Source: Arabidopsis thaliana (taxonomy: Eukaryota; Streptophyta; Magnoliopsida; Brassicales; Brassicaceae). Taken from it: a DNA stretch of 64,000 nt. The position numbers and the translations under genes were made by a program. The notes beneath the pieces were generated by a model, which searched no databases, had not been told where the DNA came from, and was given only the letters and a program-made list of their open reading frames with translations. The stretch is from NCBI RefSeq assembly GCF_000001735.4, contig NC_003070.9, forward strand, positions 372,001-436,000. Reading direction: 5' to 3'. Of the stretch, positions 26,701-38,433 are shown one piece after another; position 1 is the stretch's first letter; every line of letters begins with the position of its first letter.

Positions 26701-27720
26701 ACAGTGTGGAAAGGTTTGTTAAGCCTAATTTACTCTTCTTTATCCTTGATTTTTTTCACTCTTGCCTCCTATCAATGAAGAAATTTCAATTAATAGTTCA
26801 AGAGTGTTTGCTGCGGATTCTCGTTCTTATAGATTTGGAAATCTTTCAGCTTTGTTGAATTTGATGGTTCTTGAATCTGGCTTGACGTCTATGAATTTTT
26901 ACAGGGAAAATAGTGCAGTCTACTTTAGAAGAATGTAGAGAAGCTTATGCACATTGGATAAGAATGGTACTTGATCAGGGGCCATTGGGTCAACATTTTT
27001 TTTTTTTTAGTTTCTGCAGGAATTTAAACAAGTTTATATATATTTTTCTTCATTATTATCTTTGGAGGCACATGAACTGTTGAAGCAGAAGAAGCTGGAG
27101 AACCAAGAAGGTTAGTGTTGTAGACTGATGATTAACAGAAGCTTTTCCCCGAAGAAAGCTGGCTGACACCATATTCTACAGGGAATAAGTTGATTGAGGA
27201 TGGTGAACCGCTAGCAGCAAGGGAAGAAAGAGTATCTGAATGTGACGAGGAGGGGAAGGTGGAAATGGTGGGCGAAGGGGTAGTTAAAAAAAGCTTAAAG
27301 GAAGCATGGGTGAATCTGACTTCATTTGTGAAGAGGCAAAGCGGGACAAGGCAGGTTATAGTATTAGCGTTTGCAGTAATCTTACTGATGCAGGTATGTG
27401 TATTTTGGATAAATTGGTAGTGAAAGAGAGAGAGAGGGAGATAGAGAAAAAAAAAAGCTAACAATAGGTGGAAGTGTGGACAGGTGACGATAGTGGTGCT
27501 ACTGAAAAAAGGAGGAGGGGGGCAAGTGGAGTATCATGAGAGGTACGACGAGTACAGTGTAAACGGGGAGACTTTGGGGTGGTTAGAGAAGAGAATGCAT
27601 TTCCTGAGGGAAGAGATGATGATGGTTGAGGATCGTTTGCAGAGGATGCGACAAGACCATGCCGCCTTGAAGGCTCAGTTCCACCATTTGGAACGCCTCC
27701 TCCGCCGCAACAAACAGTAA
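23761..27720 (+). CDS. VAD1: GRAM and VASt domain protein VAD1
   Basis: Orthologue of VASCULAR ASSOCIATED DEATH1 (At1g02120), whose loss causes vein-spreading hypersensitive-like lesions. The family is related to Lam/Ysp sterol transporters at ER-plasma membrane contacts. Joined exons give about 600 aa starting MAMLSTASVSGSVD. In order: a Ser/Pro-rich N terminus; a GRAM domain from about residue 75 (EYRQLFRLPADE, then QDFNCACQESILMQGHMYLF); a VASt domain in the middle (EFFRLFFSDGAVSF, then YADYFTVEGVWDLKRDC); one C-terminal membrane helix (VIVLAFAVILLMQVTIVVLL, split by an intron); and a terminal coiled coil (EKRMHFLREEMMMVEDRLQR). This architecture suggests a tail-anchored ER protein. One intron carries a 26-bp tandem duplication near 26186 and 26238. 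Confidence 0.93.
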
Positions 27721-28349
27721 ATTTGCTACACCCTACTCTCTGTTTGTGCAGAATGCGGATGGATATATGCATGTATGTATGTAATGTATTATCGGACGTT
27801 ACTTTGCAAAGTTGTTGTTATACCTACCTACTCATATGAATATGAGCAGAGACTCTGTTAAACGAAATGATGTAATCAATTGTATTCGTGTTGCACCTGT
27901 ATCAAAGATTAAATTCACACTGGTGACTCCACTTTCTCGCTATTGGATTCTCTCAATGTCTCAATCAAACAAACAAAAGTTGATTCTAATTTAAATTCCC
28001 GAGACGATTATCTTTGTTTTCAATGATGATCACGTTTGATATAGGAAAAAACAATTTGTGGGTTTTAAATCGAGTCGTAGAACATTGTTATGCAAAGAAA
28101 CCCATAGAAAACCACTAAAGGCAGAAATGAAAAACAAGAATGTTGGAAAGATGAGGACCTCATCATGAGGTAAAGCAAATAGGAAACGTGAAAAACAGAA
28201 TAATAACCAACCAAAGGAGCTTAATTACAGACAAGACAGATTTGGGGGGATGTTGTGTAAAAACCAAGTAGTAGTGAATTGGAGCCTAGTCAAAAGAAGG
28301 AACACGTGTTCTAAGATTGGAAAGGATATTGCTAGGCTGGTCACGTCAA
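27721..28349. other. intergenic between VAD1 and RABD2a 3' ends
   Basis: Convergent 3' ends; the DNA is AT-rich and must include both 3' UTRs. An ATGTATGT repeat lies near 27770. I see no additional gene, although a CACGTG hexamer occurs near 28303. Confidence 0.4.
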
Positions 28350-29788
28350 TCAAGTTGAGCAGCAGCCGTTCTTCTGTGCCACAGGCTGTCCTCTGATCTG
28401 CACGGTCGGTGGTCTTGCATTATTCCCAGCTGGTTGGCTAGCCATTCTGCATCCAAACCACAGAGATCAATTTCTCTCATATATCACACGAACGCACACT
28501 CTCTGCAAATTGATTAAGTACAACTACTTGAATTTTCAATTTGAACACTGCAAGGTCAACATCAGTCATTTATTTATTTCACTCCAAGGTCACTTACACA
28601 GTGACACTTTCTGAGATCTATATAAACACTTACAAAAATGAGATTATGGCTTCGCAAAAGTTCCATCAGGTATGATGAGTATATTAACCGCAGTTACTTA
28701 AAAAGAACGATGTAAGATAAATACCTCTCTTTGATGGATGCAGACATTGCCATGAAAGCCTGTTCTACGTTTGTAGCATCTTTTGCACTAGTCTCCATAA
28801 AAGGAATCCCGATTTCATCGGCAAAAGCCTATGAATGTTTCGAAGTAATCAGGAAAGTAATAATAGCCTTAGAGTTTGATGATTTTCAAAACTTGAGAAG
28901 AAAGAATTGGTTCAAGTGGCATATATATACCTTGGCAGTTTCATAAGGAATGGCTCTGTTTTCAGTAAGATCAGACTTGTTTCCAACAAGGAGTTTGTTG
29001 ACATTGTCACTAGCATAACGATCAATTTCACTCAACCATTGCTTGACATTATTGAAGCTTTCTTCATCTGTGACATCGTAGACAATCTACCAGGTGCAAG
29101 AACTAAATTAGGACATAAACTTAAAGGAGTCAACAGAAAGAACCTAGATAAGATGTTGCTTACAATAATTCCATGTGCCCCACGGTAGTAACTGCTAGTA
29201 ATAGTCCTGAACCGTTCTTGACCAGCAGTGTCCCACTGAAAATAAGTGAAGAGGGAAAAATATGAATTAAGGGAAAGAGACGTAGAGCTATTAACTTGAC
29301 AAGTGTGAAAATAGTTACATACAATTTGGAGCTTAATTGTTTTGCCATCTTGTTCCACAGTCCTAATTTTCTGAACAAGAGATATATAAGAAAAAAAAAA
29401 AGGTCAGATCAAAGCATCGTCATCAGTAGCAAGAAGAAAAAAAAGAAAACATCAACTTACAAAATCGACTCCAATAGTGCTAATGTAACTTTCTACATAA
29501 GAATCATCCTGCAGCAGAACAACAAACATGAACAAATGTAGAAAGCTACAGTGTTTGATCTCTGAGAAAGAAAAAGACAAAAAAAAAAACTTACAGAGAA
29601 TCTCAAAAGAAGACAAGACTTGCCTACGCCAGAATCCCCGATAAGCAGGAGCTTGAAAAGATAGTCGCTGCAAATCCCAAAACGCTAATTAAACCCTAGG
29701 AACCACCCGGAGAATCAAATATATAACAGAGGTAATTTCGACCCAAGTATGTGTCGATGGAGAAAGGAACTTACTACTCAGGATTCAT
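28350..29788 (-). CDS. RABD2A: RAB1-type small GTPase RABD2a
   Basis: Rab GTPase for ER-to-Golgi traffic (ARA5, At1g02130). Eight exons join exactly: 29775-29788, 29595-29667, 29461-29508, 29323-29370, 29164-29235, 28931-29086, 28725-28828 and 28350-28446, giving 203 aa. The first exon is only 14 nt (MNPEY, split codon). All nucleotide-binding motifs are present: GDSGVGKS (P loop), the effector region [26 protein letters not shown] and ETSAKD. The C terminus NGCCST carries the double cysteine that is geranylgeranylated for membrane attachment. No key residue is missing, so the protein should be functional. Confidence 0.96.
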
Positions 29789-29919
29789 GGTTTTCGATCT
29801 GTGGGAGGAAGAGCAGCGAGCGATACAGAGCCAGAGATCTCTCTCTCTCTTTTCTGATTTTCTCTCGCGATTTACAAGAGGAGGAGATTCAGTGTTTGGG
29901 CCTTGAATAATAATATGAG

Positions 29920-30119
29920 CGAAGGCCCAATAATGCAAAAGATTAAAATTCATTCTTCTTTCACAAGTTTAGGGTTCCTACGATCCACTCAGCAACGAAA
30001 ATGGATCAAGCCCGACAGAGTCCAGAGGAGCGGAGGCCCAATAACGCCAAGATTAAAATTCATTCTTCTTTCACAAGTTTAGGGTTGTAAATTGGCCCTT
30101 CCTACGATCCACTCAGCAA
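29920..30119 (-). promoter_or_regulatory. duplicated promoter module upstream of RABD2a
   Basis: Two copies of one module lie in tandem. Each contains GGCCCAATAA, then an identical 38-base stretch (29939-29976 and 30049-30086) that ends in TTTAGGGTT (telo-box on the minus strand), then CCTACGATCCACTCAGCAA (29977-29995 and 30101-30119). In the second copy 14 bases containing TTGGCCCTT are inserted between the last two parts. Site II and telo-box motifs are therefore doubled in the RABD2a promoter. Effect on expression is inferred. Confidence 0.6.
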
Positions 30120-30692
30120 TTGGAGATTGTTTTGTGGTTCCCAGATGTTGGATCTATACTAGTCTTCTTGATTCATTTTTCCAATTGTTGCTTGCTTTTT
30201 GATTGACATCTATATTTTAAGTTGGGAGATATACTCTAACTCTTTCTGGAGGAGGAGGTTAAAACAAGGTAAGGCTTGGACTCGGGTCCCATCTTCCAGT
30301 AGAAGCTCTCTCTCCAGTTGATGCCTTGTCGATTTCAGCACCGTCTGCCAAACAAACACAAATTTACTTACACTCAGTCTCTGAAGACTGAGTTGATCTC
30401 TTAAAGTCAAAGCTATATGGAGGAGAAAGGCTACGTTAAAATCCATGTAAAAAAAAAAAAAAAAAAATCCATGTAGGAATCCCGCATTGTGAGCCACTTA
30501 TCATCCATCACCTTGAACGCAATGCAATATCGAATATCAAATGCGGACTCGTTTTCTAACAATAAATTATACACCATCCAATTGTCAATATATATGGCTT
30601 CGCGTTTATCTCTCTTAACCCAAAGCTGCTGTAACTAACTAACTAACCAGCTACTAATGTTTCCCCGACCATCTTAAAAGGTAACTAACTAA
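30120..30692. other. intergenic, no gene recognised
   Basis: Holds a poly(A) tract at about 30450-30467 and TAACTAAC repeats near 30631-30690. A minus-strand open frame at 30210-30497 is read through the homopolymer and has no family motif, so I do not call it. Confidence 0.35.
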
Positions 30693-30961
30693 CTAGCTGA
30701 TGCTAGTTGGTGCCTGAGCAGGGGTGAGATCAAAGGAATAACGAGAGTGGTGATCCCTTTTCTGTGCACAAACACAAGCCAGTCCCCGCCCTAACCATGC
30801 ACCTGATCCTGCCACAAGATGAAATATGCATGTGACTCTCTGCAACACACTACAACAAGGTAAAGGAGACTAGTGCGTGCTTAACCTGAGGATGAATGGC
30901 AGGTGCGTCCTCTGTCTAGGCTGTGAGTAATCCGCCTGACACTGACAAATGAATCCTCCAT
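30693..30961 (-). CDS. truncated ELMO/CED-12-like N-terminal gene
   Basis: Two short exons (30886-30961 and 30693-30808) join across a GT-AG intron (donor at 30885, acceptor CAG before 30808) to give 63 aa beginning MEDSFVSVRRITHSLDRG. The segment GAWLGRGLACVCAQKRD followed by YSFDLTPAQ closely resembles, from memory, the N terminus of plant ELMO domain-containing proteins, which continue into a roughly 180-residue ELMO domain after the LTPAQ junction. Here the frame runs APTSIS and stops, and I find no ELMO domain in the next 700 bases downstream on this strand. The usual splice donor after LTPAQ appears to be gone (CAG followed by GC, not GT). It may be a truncated duplicate, a pseudogene or a micropeptide gene. 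The splice model is inferred from sequence alone. Confidence 0.6.
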
Positions 30962-31466
30962 TGTTCTTCCCGATTCATAAAAAGCTACTCTTGATATCTT
31001 CAATGCAAAACCAGATTTACGGGTTTTGGAGGAGCAGTTTGAATGGTCCGAGGGCGTTTTTTTAGAATGGAAACAATCCTAATTATCGACTAATCCAGCT
31101 AGTTTTTGATACTTTGTATTTTAGATAGATCACATTCCTTAGTTTAAATTGGCTTGAGGGAAAAGAAACATGCATCATATGTAGATGTACATTAGGGAGA
31201 GTGAATGATTTGTGATAAGAAAACAGCAAGTATATGGTTTTTAGAAGATAGGTTGTGGTTCATGAAAGGTTCTTCACATGGGATGTTGACACAAAAAAGG
31301 ACCAAAAGTTGAGGTAGAACATCTTACATACCCACTTTCACCCAAATCCAACAAAAAAAAAAAACAGAGAACCAGAGACATAAAAACAACCAAACTTCAG
31401 TCACAAAGTCCTCATGTTCCCAACAAATTCATCGCGTCTTGACATGTCACAAACTGATTTTCTTCT
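30962..31466. other. intergenic upstream of the ELMO-like fragment
   Basis: On the minus strand the frame of the ELMO-like exon stays open about 120 bases upstream of its ATG, as far as a TAG near 31081, but without a recognisable motif, so it is more likely 5' UTR. The rest is A-rich DNA that should contain the MAGO 3' UTR. Confidence 0.3.
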
Positions 31467-32401
31467 CTAGATAGGCTTGATTTTGAAGTGCAGAGAGATG
31501 AGCGAAAAAACAAGACATTTCAAGTCCTGCAACCATGAAAGTTTCAAAAGGAATATGTTAGAGCACAAATAAATACAGAAACTAAAAAAAAAAAAACTAC
31601 AGAACCATGTAAGGGATGAGTGTTAACAGCCAAACCCTAAATGTTAAAGTTTGAGACAGTGAATACGTTAAAAGGCAGAGTCCTAAATATATAATCGAGT
31701 CCAATAGAGTTAAGGGATTAGGTAAAAGAAAAGATGGTAAGGCAAGGGGTGGAAGAAAAAGAGAGGAGACCTGAACAAGATAGTAGAAGATGCGAAGTCC
31801 TTCAGGATCATTACTGCTCTGGCAATCAACAAGAGATCCAATCTTAGATGTAGCGAATGAGATATGCTCATTACCCAAGACGATCTCGAGCTCTTGCTTT
31901 CCAACACGGTCAGGTTCCGGCCAATTGTTATCGTCTTCTTTCAGAATCTACCCGCAGACAAATAATCACATGTCAGGTTGTACAAAATCATCCATTATTC
32001 CTAGATAATAGCATTAACAACGAAGAGGGTTCTAAACCTACAACACTAGTCAGGAAAGATGCCCTAGATCGACAAAAATCGAAGCAAAATCACTAAAACC
32101 CTAATTGGCTATTATAGCGTCGATTGACCAAAACGCGGACAATTAACAAGAGAGAAGCAAATCGGAAGAGAGAGAGAAAAAGGACCTCGCTCTCGGAGAC
32201 GATACGCTTGCATTCCTTGAGCACGGCGGGGGTGAGAAATACCTCCTTGCGGATAATAGTATCGTTCTTGTAGTTAGAGTTATTGGCGTAACGGAGCTTA
32301 CCGTCCTCTCTAAACTCGAACTCCAGGAACTCGTGTCCAAATTTCCCTTTGTGACCGACATAGTATCTCAGGTAGAACTCCGTCGCTTCTTCCGCGGCCA
32401 T
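31467..32401 (-). CDS. MAGO: MAGO nashi, exon junction complex core
   Basis: Forms a heterodimer with Y14 that locks the exon junction complex onto spliced mRNA in the nucleus (At1g02140, HAP1/MEE63). Three exons, 32186-32401, 31771-31947 and 31467-31526, encode 150 aa, the usual length. The N terminus reads [20 protein letters not shown], followed by the conserved [20 protein letters not shown]; the C terminus is the typical [19 protein letters not shown]. It is head-to-head with ALG12. Nothing unusual. Confidence 0.96.
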
Positions 32402-32626
32402 GCCTTCTCTTTTTTTCTTTCTTTCTCGAGATCGAGATTACCTCTCCGTGTCCTTTGCCCTTCTTTAAGTCCGTCCCCGCAAAAGAAAAAAGGTAATGGG
32501 CTTACATATTGGGCCAGAACCCATTTGTAACCCGAAAAGTTAAGGCCCAGTTTTAGTTTTTCTGTTTCCATCGAAATTGTGTGTGTATCCGGGCTGCCTG
32601 ATTTCCGATTCCCCGATACAGAGACG
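32402..32626. promoter_or_regulatory. shared divergent promoter, MAGO/ALG12
   Basis: Only 225 bp lie between the two start codons. Site II elements TGGGCC (32510-32515) and GGCCCA (32544-32549), with extra TGGGC/GCCCA copies nearby, sit centrally and could serve both genes. Confidence 0.6.
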
Positions 32627-35600
32627 ATGCCGACGGATTCGAAAATGGCCAAGTTTCTTCAATCCTATGGTAATTTCTTCGTTTCGTCTTCTTAGGCGGC
32701 CAGATGATCTCTTTTTCTTTTTTTATATAACTGAAACTTTCGATTGGTGGGAGCAGGATATGATTTGATTCTGGGATCTGTAGCTGCAATCTATGTGGTC
32801 ATGGCACCATATACTAAGGTGGAAGAGAGCTTCAACGTTCAGGTAGGTTTTCAAAGTATTTAGAGTCACACTCTTTCTCCGTTTTACTGAAACCGTTTCA
32901 CTCGTCTCAAGTCAATGCACGACATTCTTTACCATCGCCATCATTTGGACTCTGTGAGTGACCTCTCTTTTTACTTCTTCTCTGAAGCTTTACTCTTTTT
33001 TTTTTTATCTCTAGAGTGATGTCAATTTTTACCGACTTCTGTCTTTTTATTTTTTTCCTATCAGTATGATCATTTGGAGTTCCCCGGTGTTGTCCCTCGA
33101 ACTTTTATTGGTAAGGAGGGCTGTTGAATTTCGCTCTCTGTTTTTGCATCACCTGTTGATGGTTTTTTTTTTATCATTATACATTAGTGGATGGTTTTTT
33201 TTTTATTCCACTCTGATTTGTTCTTGCAGGAGCCTTCATAGTCTCTGTTTTTGCATCACCTGTTGTATCAATTATCAGCTGCCTTGGCTTCCCCAAGGTT
33301 TATAGCCTTGTTGCAGGTTTCTCTTCTGTTTCTCCCTCCCTATATAATTCCTTAATGAATCGCTAACTATTTTCCCCTAAACACAGACAAAACCAATTCA
33401 CATCATAGTTTTATCATTTTGTCTTGCAGCTCGTTTGGTGTTGGGCTGCATCATATTGTCCACACTAAGATTTTTCCGGATTCAGGTATGAAGTTCCTTT
33501 AGTGCTTCTTTCCATACCACACTTCTGACTCCCCTATCTGATTCTTTGTCCCTTCCCATGTCCTTGGAATTGGGATCTCTTACATGCATCTTGTTGGCTG
33601 TTTTTCTCCTATATACTGCCACTGACCAAAATCTACTGGTTTGTCAGATAAAAAAAAAGTTTGGAAATCAAGTGGAAACTTTCTTTGTACTTTTCACCAG
33701 TCTTCAGTTTCATTTTCTTTTCTACTGCACTCGTCCTCTTCCTAATATTCTAGCTTTGGGATTAGGTAATTACTTCTATTCATCTTACTCTACTAGTAGT
33801 GGTCCTTCAGATGTCCTAGCAATCTTTCCCATGACCCATCTAGCGTAGGCCTTACTAGGTTCTGCTTATGTTTTTAAATTTTGATTTTGCAGTCAATCTG
33901 GCATATGGTAATTGGTTAAAGGGAAATTTTTATCCAGCTTTGAGTTTCCTGGTATGTATTATCTTTGTGGTGACATATTTTCTCGATTATAGATTTAGAA
34001 AATCGGTCATGCTATCCAGAACTATGGGGTTTGCTGACATCTCTGTTATCCGATAATCAGATTTTTGCCACTGTAATCTTCAGATGCGATACGATGTTAC
34101 TGCTTGGGCCTATTGGTCTTGAACTTTTATTGGTGAGCTGGTGACGAATATTAAATAGTTTGGGTTCTCAACTTCTGTATATGTATAATTGGCCGTATAC
34201 TTTACCGTTCCATCTGATGCGGGTGCTTTATGTTTGTCAATGACAGACCAAATCGATCTCCTTCTGGAAAGCACTTAAGTATTGTGTTGGAACCGCTCTG
34301 TTGGCCGTAGGTTGGTTAAAATTCCTCTTCTTTCTGTGATCTATTTTGCTTTTTCCCTTCAGACACTAATTCCCGAGTCTATTTTCTGTGGTCATGGAAT
34401 AATCCTTAGCACAGGTCTTACCATTTTCGTTGACTCTATCATGTGGAAGAAGTTTGTCTGGCCAGAATTTGAAGTTTTCTGGTTTAACTCCATTCTAAAC
34501 CGGAGTTCTGATTGGGGTGTATCCTTCAAAAAAATTGTTTCCTCAATTGATTTATTTTTCATATGATGCATAATGTTCTAGCATTTTTCTACTGCCTGAT
34601 TAAAGGATTGCGTTCTGTACAATGATAACCGTTTGGAATTTCCAATTCAAAGTTTAATATTGTGGCACTTGCATTTGTATGAAATGATGTGTTGTCCTTG
34701 AAAATTAGTTGCTAAACTAGACACATTCCATACATTGGTACTTCACCTCAGCACTCCCACGGTCTTTACTTGTAGCTTATCCACTTTCATTGGTAAATAC
34801 CAGACTTCCTAACATCTGTGATAGTGTTTGTCTTGTTCCTTTCTAGTTAGGATCGCTAATTGTATCTCTACAAATTTTCTTATTTGGTTTCTTTTTATGC
34901 AGCTTGGTACTTTAGTTGACAGAAGGGTTCCATTCTTTATAGTTCCAGTTTTATCGTTCGTTATACTATACTCTAAACTTCCACACAAGGTATTCAGATG
35001 GATTACTTATCTCAGTAGCCATCAACGTTTCTTAACCATTTTCTGACATCGGCTTACCTATCTTTCTTGATTTATGAAGGAACTCCGATTTATCATTAGT
35101 TCAGTGCCAATGTTCAACTTGTCTGCTGCAGTTGCTGCTAGCAGAATGTATGAGTTCTATCAGATGTTTGCTAGCTAAGCTTTCAATCATAGCTAGGACG
35201 TTCTTTGATTCTGTATCTTAAGAGCTCTTTGGAGTTTGGATACACATAATTTCTGTATGCCACTTTAAATTACTACCAATGCGGGCCGACCTCTTAATAT
35301 AATCCGATTTTGTTGTACAGCTACAATAATAGGAAGAAAACGATTTGGAAACTGGTGAATATGGTTATGCTAGCGTTTTTTGCAATCAGGTAGAAATAGT
35401 AAACAATTATCTTTGCTATGTAAGAGAAGGAAAGAGATTTGCTAGTCTACTAAACCTGGTTCTATAGTGCAGGGTGCACGGTTGTAACATTCATGGCATC
35501 TTACTACAATTATCCTAGCGGCTATGCTTTAAAGCGCTTGCATCAGATTGGTGAGTGACTTATTCTGTTATTGGGGTTTGTTATTAATGCAGCAGCATTG

Positions 35601-36485
35601 ACTTGGCTATCAAACAAGAAACATCTGCTGGTCAGCGTTTGTTTTGTGGTGTCTATCTACCTCTGGTTGATAATTTGCCTACAATATGATTAATTGACTT
35701 GGTGCCTTCCATGGTTCTCAGGCCATCCTGCAAATGTAGCTGGGGAAGAGTGGGTTCACATAGACACTTTTGGTGCGATGAATGGAATATCTCGCTTTTG
35801 TGAAGATGATTTTCCGTGGAGGTATGTTAGCTGTACTACCTCGTTTTAGGGTTGGTAAAAGTAAAGGAAATATCAATGTACATGGAAAAAAGTTGCCACT
35901 CGGAAGCACCCATTTGTGCGAGATGAGGCATCTGTTTGTTTTTCATGTTCATTTTCTTGGATACGAATATCACTTTGTTGGAAAAGGGATCATTCTACAT
36001 TGCCTTTGAATACATAGAAGAGGTATCTGTTTATCTATTTAGGAGGATATAAAATTTTGTTGTGCAATGCAGATATTCCAAAGAAGAAGAGATAGTAGTG
36101 GAGGAGTTGCGAAACCGAAATTTCACGTACCTGGTGAAGTGAGTATTTCATCATATAGTAGAAAGCAATTCATAGTAAATAAAAAAAGATACCACTGGTG
36201 GTCAACATGTAACACTGTTGTCATGCTTGGTGCAGCGAGCATTCCTCTGTAGATGGATACAAGTGCTTATTTTATGAAGAAGGCTTTGAGAGACTTGAGC
36301 TGCGGCGAGGTTTCCCTCCCATTGTCTTGGTAAATCGGTGGGCGTGGGGCTAGTATTTCATCAAAATAGGTGCATGGAATGTAATGTAATGTAATGTTGA
36401 ATTGCAGGTAAAAAAAGCCAAAGTATACTTGCACCGGGAGATGAAGAAGGAAGATCCTTTTCATAAGAAATGGCCTGGATGTTAG
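32627..36485 (+). CDS. ALG12: ALG12 alpha-1,6-mannosyltransferase
   Basis: ER membrane enzyme (GT22 family) that adds the eighth mannose, from dolichol-phosphate-mannose, to the lipid-linked N-glycan precursor. The Arabidopsis orthologue, EBS4 (At1g02145), is needed for ER-associated degradation of defective BRI1. Joined exons give roughly 500 aa starting MPTDSKMAKFLQSY and ending FHKKWPGC. The GT22 luminal-loop signature is present: ESFNVQSMHDILYH then SYDHLEFPGVVPRTF near residues 40-75, after a first membrane helix. Several hydrophobic helices follow. Exon 34725-34795 (WGTHSIHWYFTSALPRS) joins after a GGT/GTATCC donor at 34518. One intron holds a 24-base copy of exon sequence (see findings). 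Exon edges were checked in part. Confidence 0.93.
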
Positions 36486-36778
36486 GTAATCCTACAAATA
36501 GAGACAATGTTTTGGGTCGATGTAATGTAGCATTCCTCAGAGAGGACATGATGTAATGTAACAACGGAGATGCTTGTTACTGACTTACTGTAATGGATTC
36601 AACAAATTCATCCAGAAGCATCATCGGCCTTTGGGCTTTGAGTTACGCGTCACAATTGAATCAATTGGTCCTTTTAATTAGTTTTACCAATATACCCCTC
36701 CGTCTTTTCCCCCTTCTCGTTTAGGAAAAAAAATCATTAGCTTCGACTTATCCGAAACCTAACGAGTAACGACGAGAG

Positions 36779-38433
36779 ATGCTTCTTCAGGCGGCGGTGC
36801 AGAACCGCAATGTTCCACTGGCTTCTTCCGCCTCCTACTCTCGTCTCCTTCGCTGCAGATCTCCTGTCGTCTCCGTAGCTGCTCTCTCGAAGAAGACGGC
36901 AGCAATCGTGTGCTCCATCTCCCAGGTTTATGGCTACGGCACGGTGGACTACGAGAGAAGGCCGATTGTCCAGTGGAATGCCATCTACAAGAAGATTTCG
37001 CTGATGGAGAAGCCAGAGCTTGGCGCTGCTTCCGTCTTGAATCAGTGGGAGAAAGCCGGCCGCAAGCTTACCAAGTGGGAGCTCTGTCGGGTCGTCAAGG
37101 AGCTTCGCAAGTACAAGCGTGCCAACCAAGCTCTCGAGGTCCGTGTCCTCCTTGTATTTGCCCTCGCTTTATTTTGTATCTTTAACACTACTTACTTGAT
37201 CGCGTATCGTTTTCATAGGTGTACGACTGGATGAACAACAGAGGCGAAAGGTTTCGGTTGTCTGCAAGTGATGCTGCAATCCAGCTCGACTTAATCGGCA
37301 AAGTGCGTGGCATTCCAGACGCCGAAGAGTTCTTCCTCCAGCTCCCTGAGAATTTTAAGGACCGGAGAGTTTATGGTTCCCTCCTCAATGCCTATGTGAG
37401 GGCCAAGTCGAGAGAAAAGGCTGAAGCCCTGCTCAACACCATGAGGGACAAAGGTTACGCCCTGCACCCGCTTCCCTTCAACGTCATGATGACTCTCTAC
37501 ATGAACCTCAGGGAGTATGACAAAGTCGACGCTATGGTCTTCGAGATGAAGCAGAAAGATATACGTCTCGACATTTACTCCTACAACATCTGGCTCTCCT
37601 CTTGCGGCTCCTTAGGATCAGTTGAGAAAATGGAACTAGTGTATCAGCAGATGAAATCGGATGTTTCCATTTATCCCAACTGGACCACGTTTAGCACAAT
37701 GGCCACAATGTACATAAAGATGGGTGAAACTGAGAAAGCCGAAGATGCACTGAGGAAGGTTGAAGCAAGGATTACTGGTCGTAATCGCATTCCGTATCAC
37801 TACCTCTTGAGTTTGTATGGCAGCCTTGGTAACAAGAAAGAGCTGTACCGAGTCTGGCACGTCTACAAATCTGTTGTCCCGAGCATTCCCAATTTGGGTT
37901 ACCATGCCTTGGTCTCGTCGCTGGTGAGGATGGGAGACATTGAAGGGGCCGAGAAGGTATATGAGGAATGGCTTCCAGTCAAGTCTTCTTATGACCCCAG
38001 GATACCAAATCTTCTGATGAATGCGTATGTCAAAAACGACCAACTAGAGACAGCTGAGGGGTTGTTCGACCACATGGTTGAAATGGGAGGAAAACCAAGT
38101 TCAAGTACGTGGGAGATTCTAGCTGTTGGTCATACCAGAAAGAGGTGTATTTCAGAGGCTTTGACTTGTCTTAGAAATGCTTTTTCGGCTGAAGGGTCCA
38201 GCAATTGGAGGCCCAAGGTGTTGATGCTGTCTGGTTTCTTCAAGCTCTGTGAAGAGGAATCGGATGTTACCAGTAAAGAGGCCGTTTTGGAATTGTTAAG
38301 GCAGTCGGGGGATCTTGAAGACAAATCTTACCTAGCTCTTATTGATGTGGACGAAAACAGAACAGTAAACAACAGTGAAATCGATGCCCATGAGACCGAT
38401 GCGCTTCTAACACAGCTACAAGATGATTTGTAA
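36779..38433 (+). CDS. pentatricopeptide repeat protein, P class
   Basis: PPR proteins bind single-stranded organellar RNA; this one corresponds to At1g02150. Two exons, 36779-37138 and 37219-38433, give 524 aa, the length I recall for the Arabidopsis protein. The first about 60 residues (MLLQAAVQNRNVPLASSASY..) are rich in S, R and A and poor in acidic residues, consistent with an organelle transit peptide. PPR motifs of about 35 residues begin near residue 165 (VYGSLLNAYVRAKSREKAEALL, PFNVMMTLYMNL.., YSYNIWLSSCGSLG..). The spacing is P-type and no E or DYW tail is seen, so C-to-U editing activity is not expected. The single early intron is unusual for a family that mostly lacks introns. RNA target unknown. 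Confidence 0.92.
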
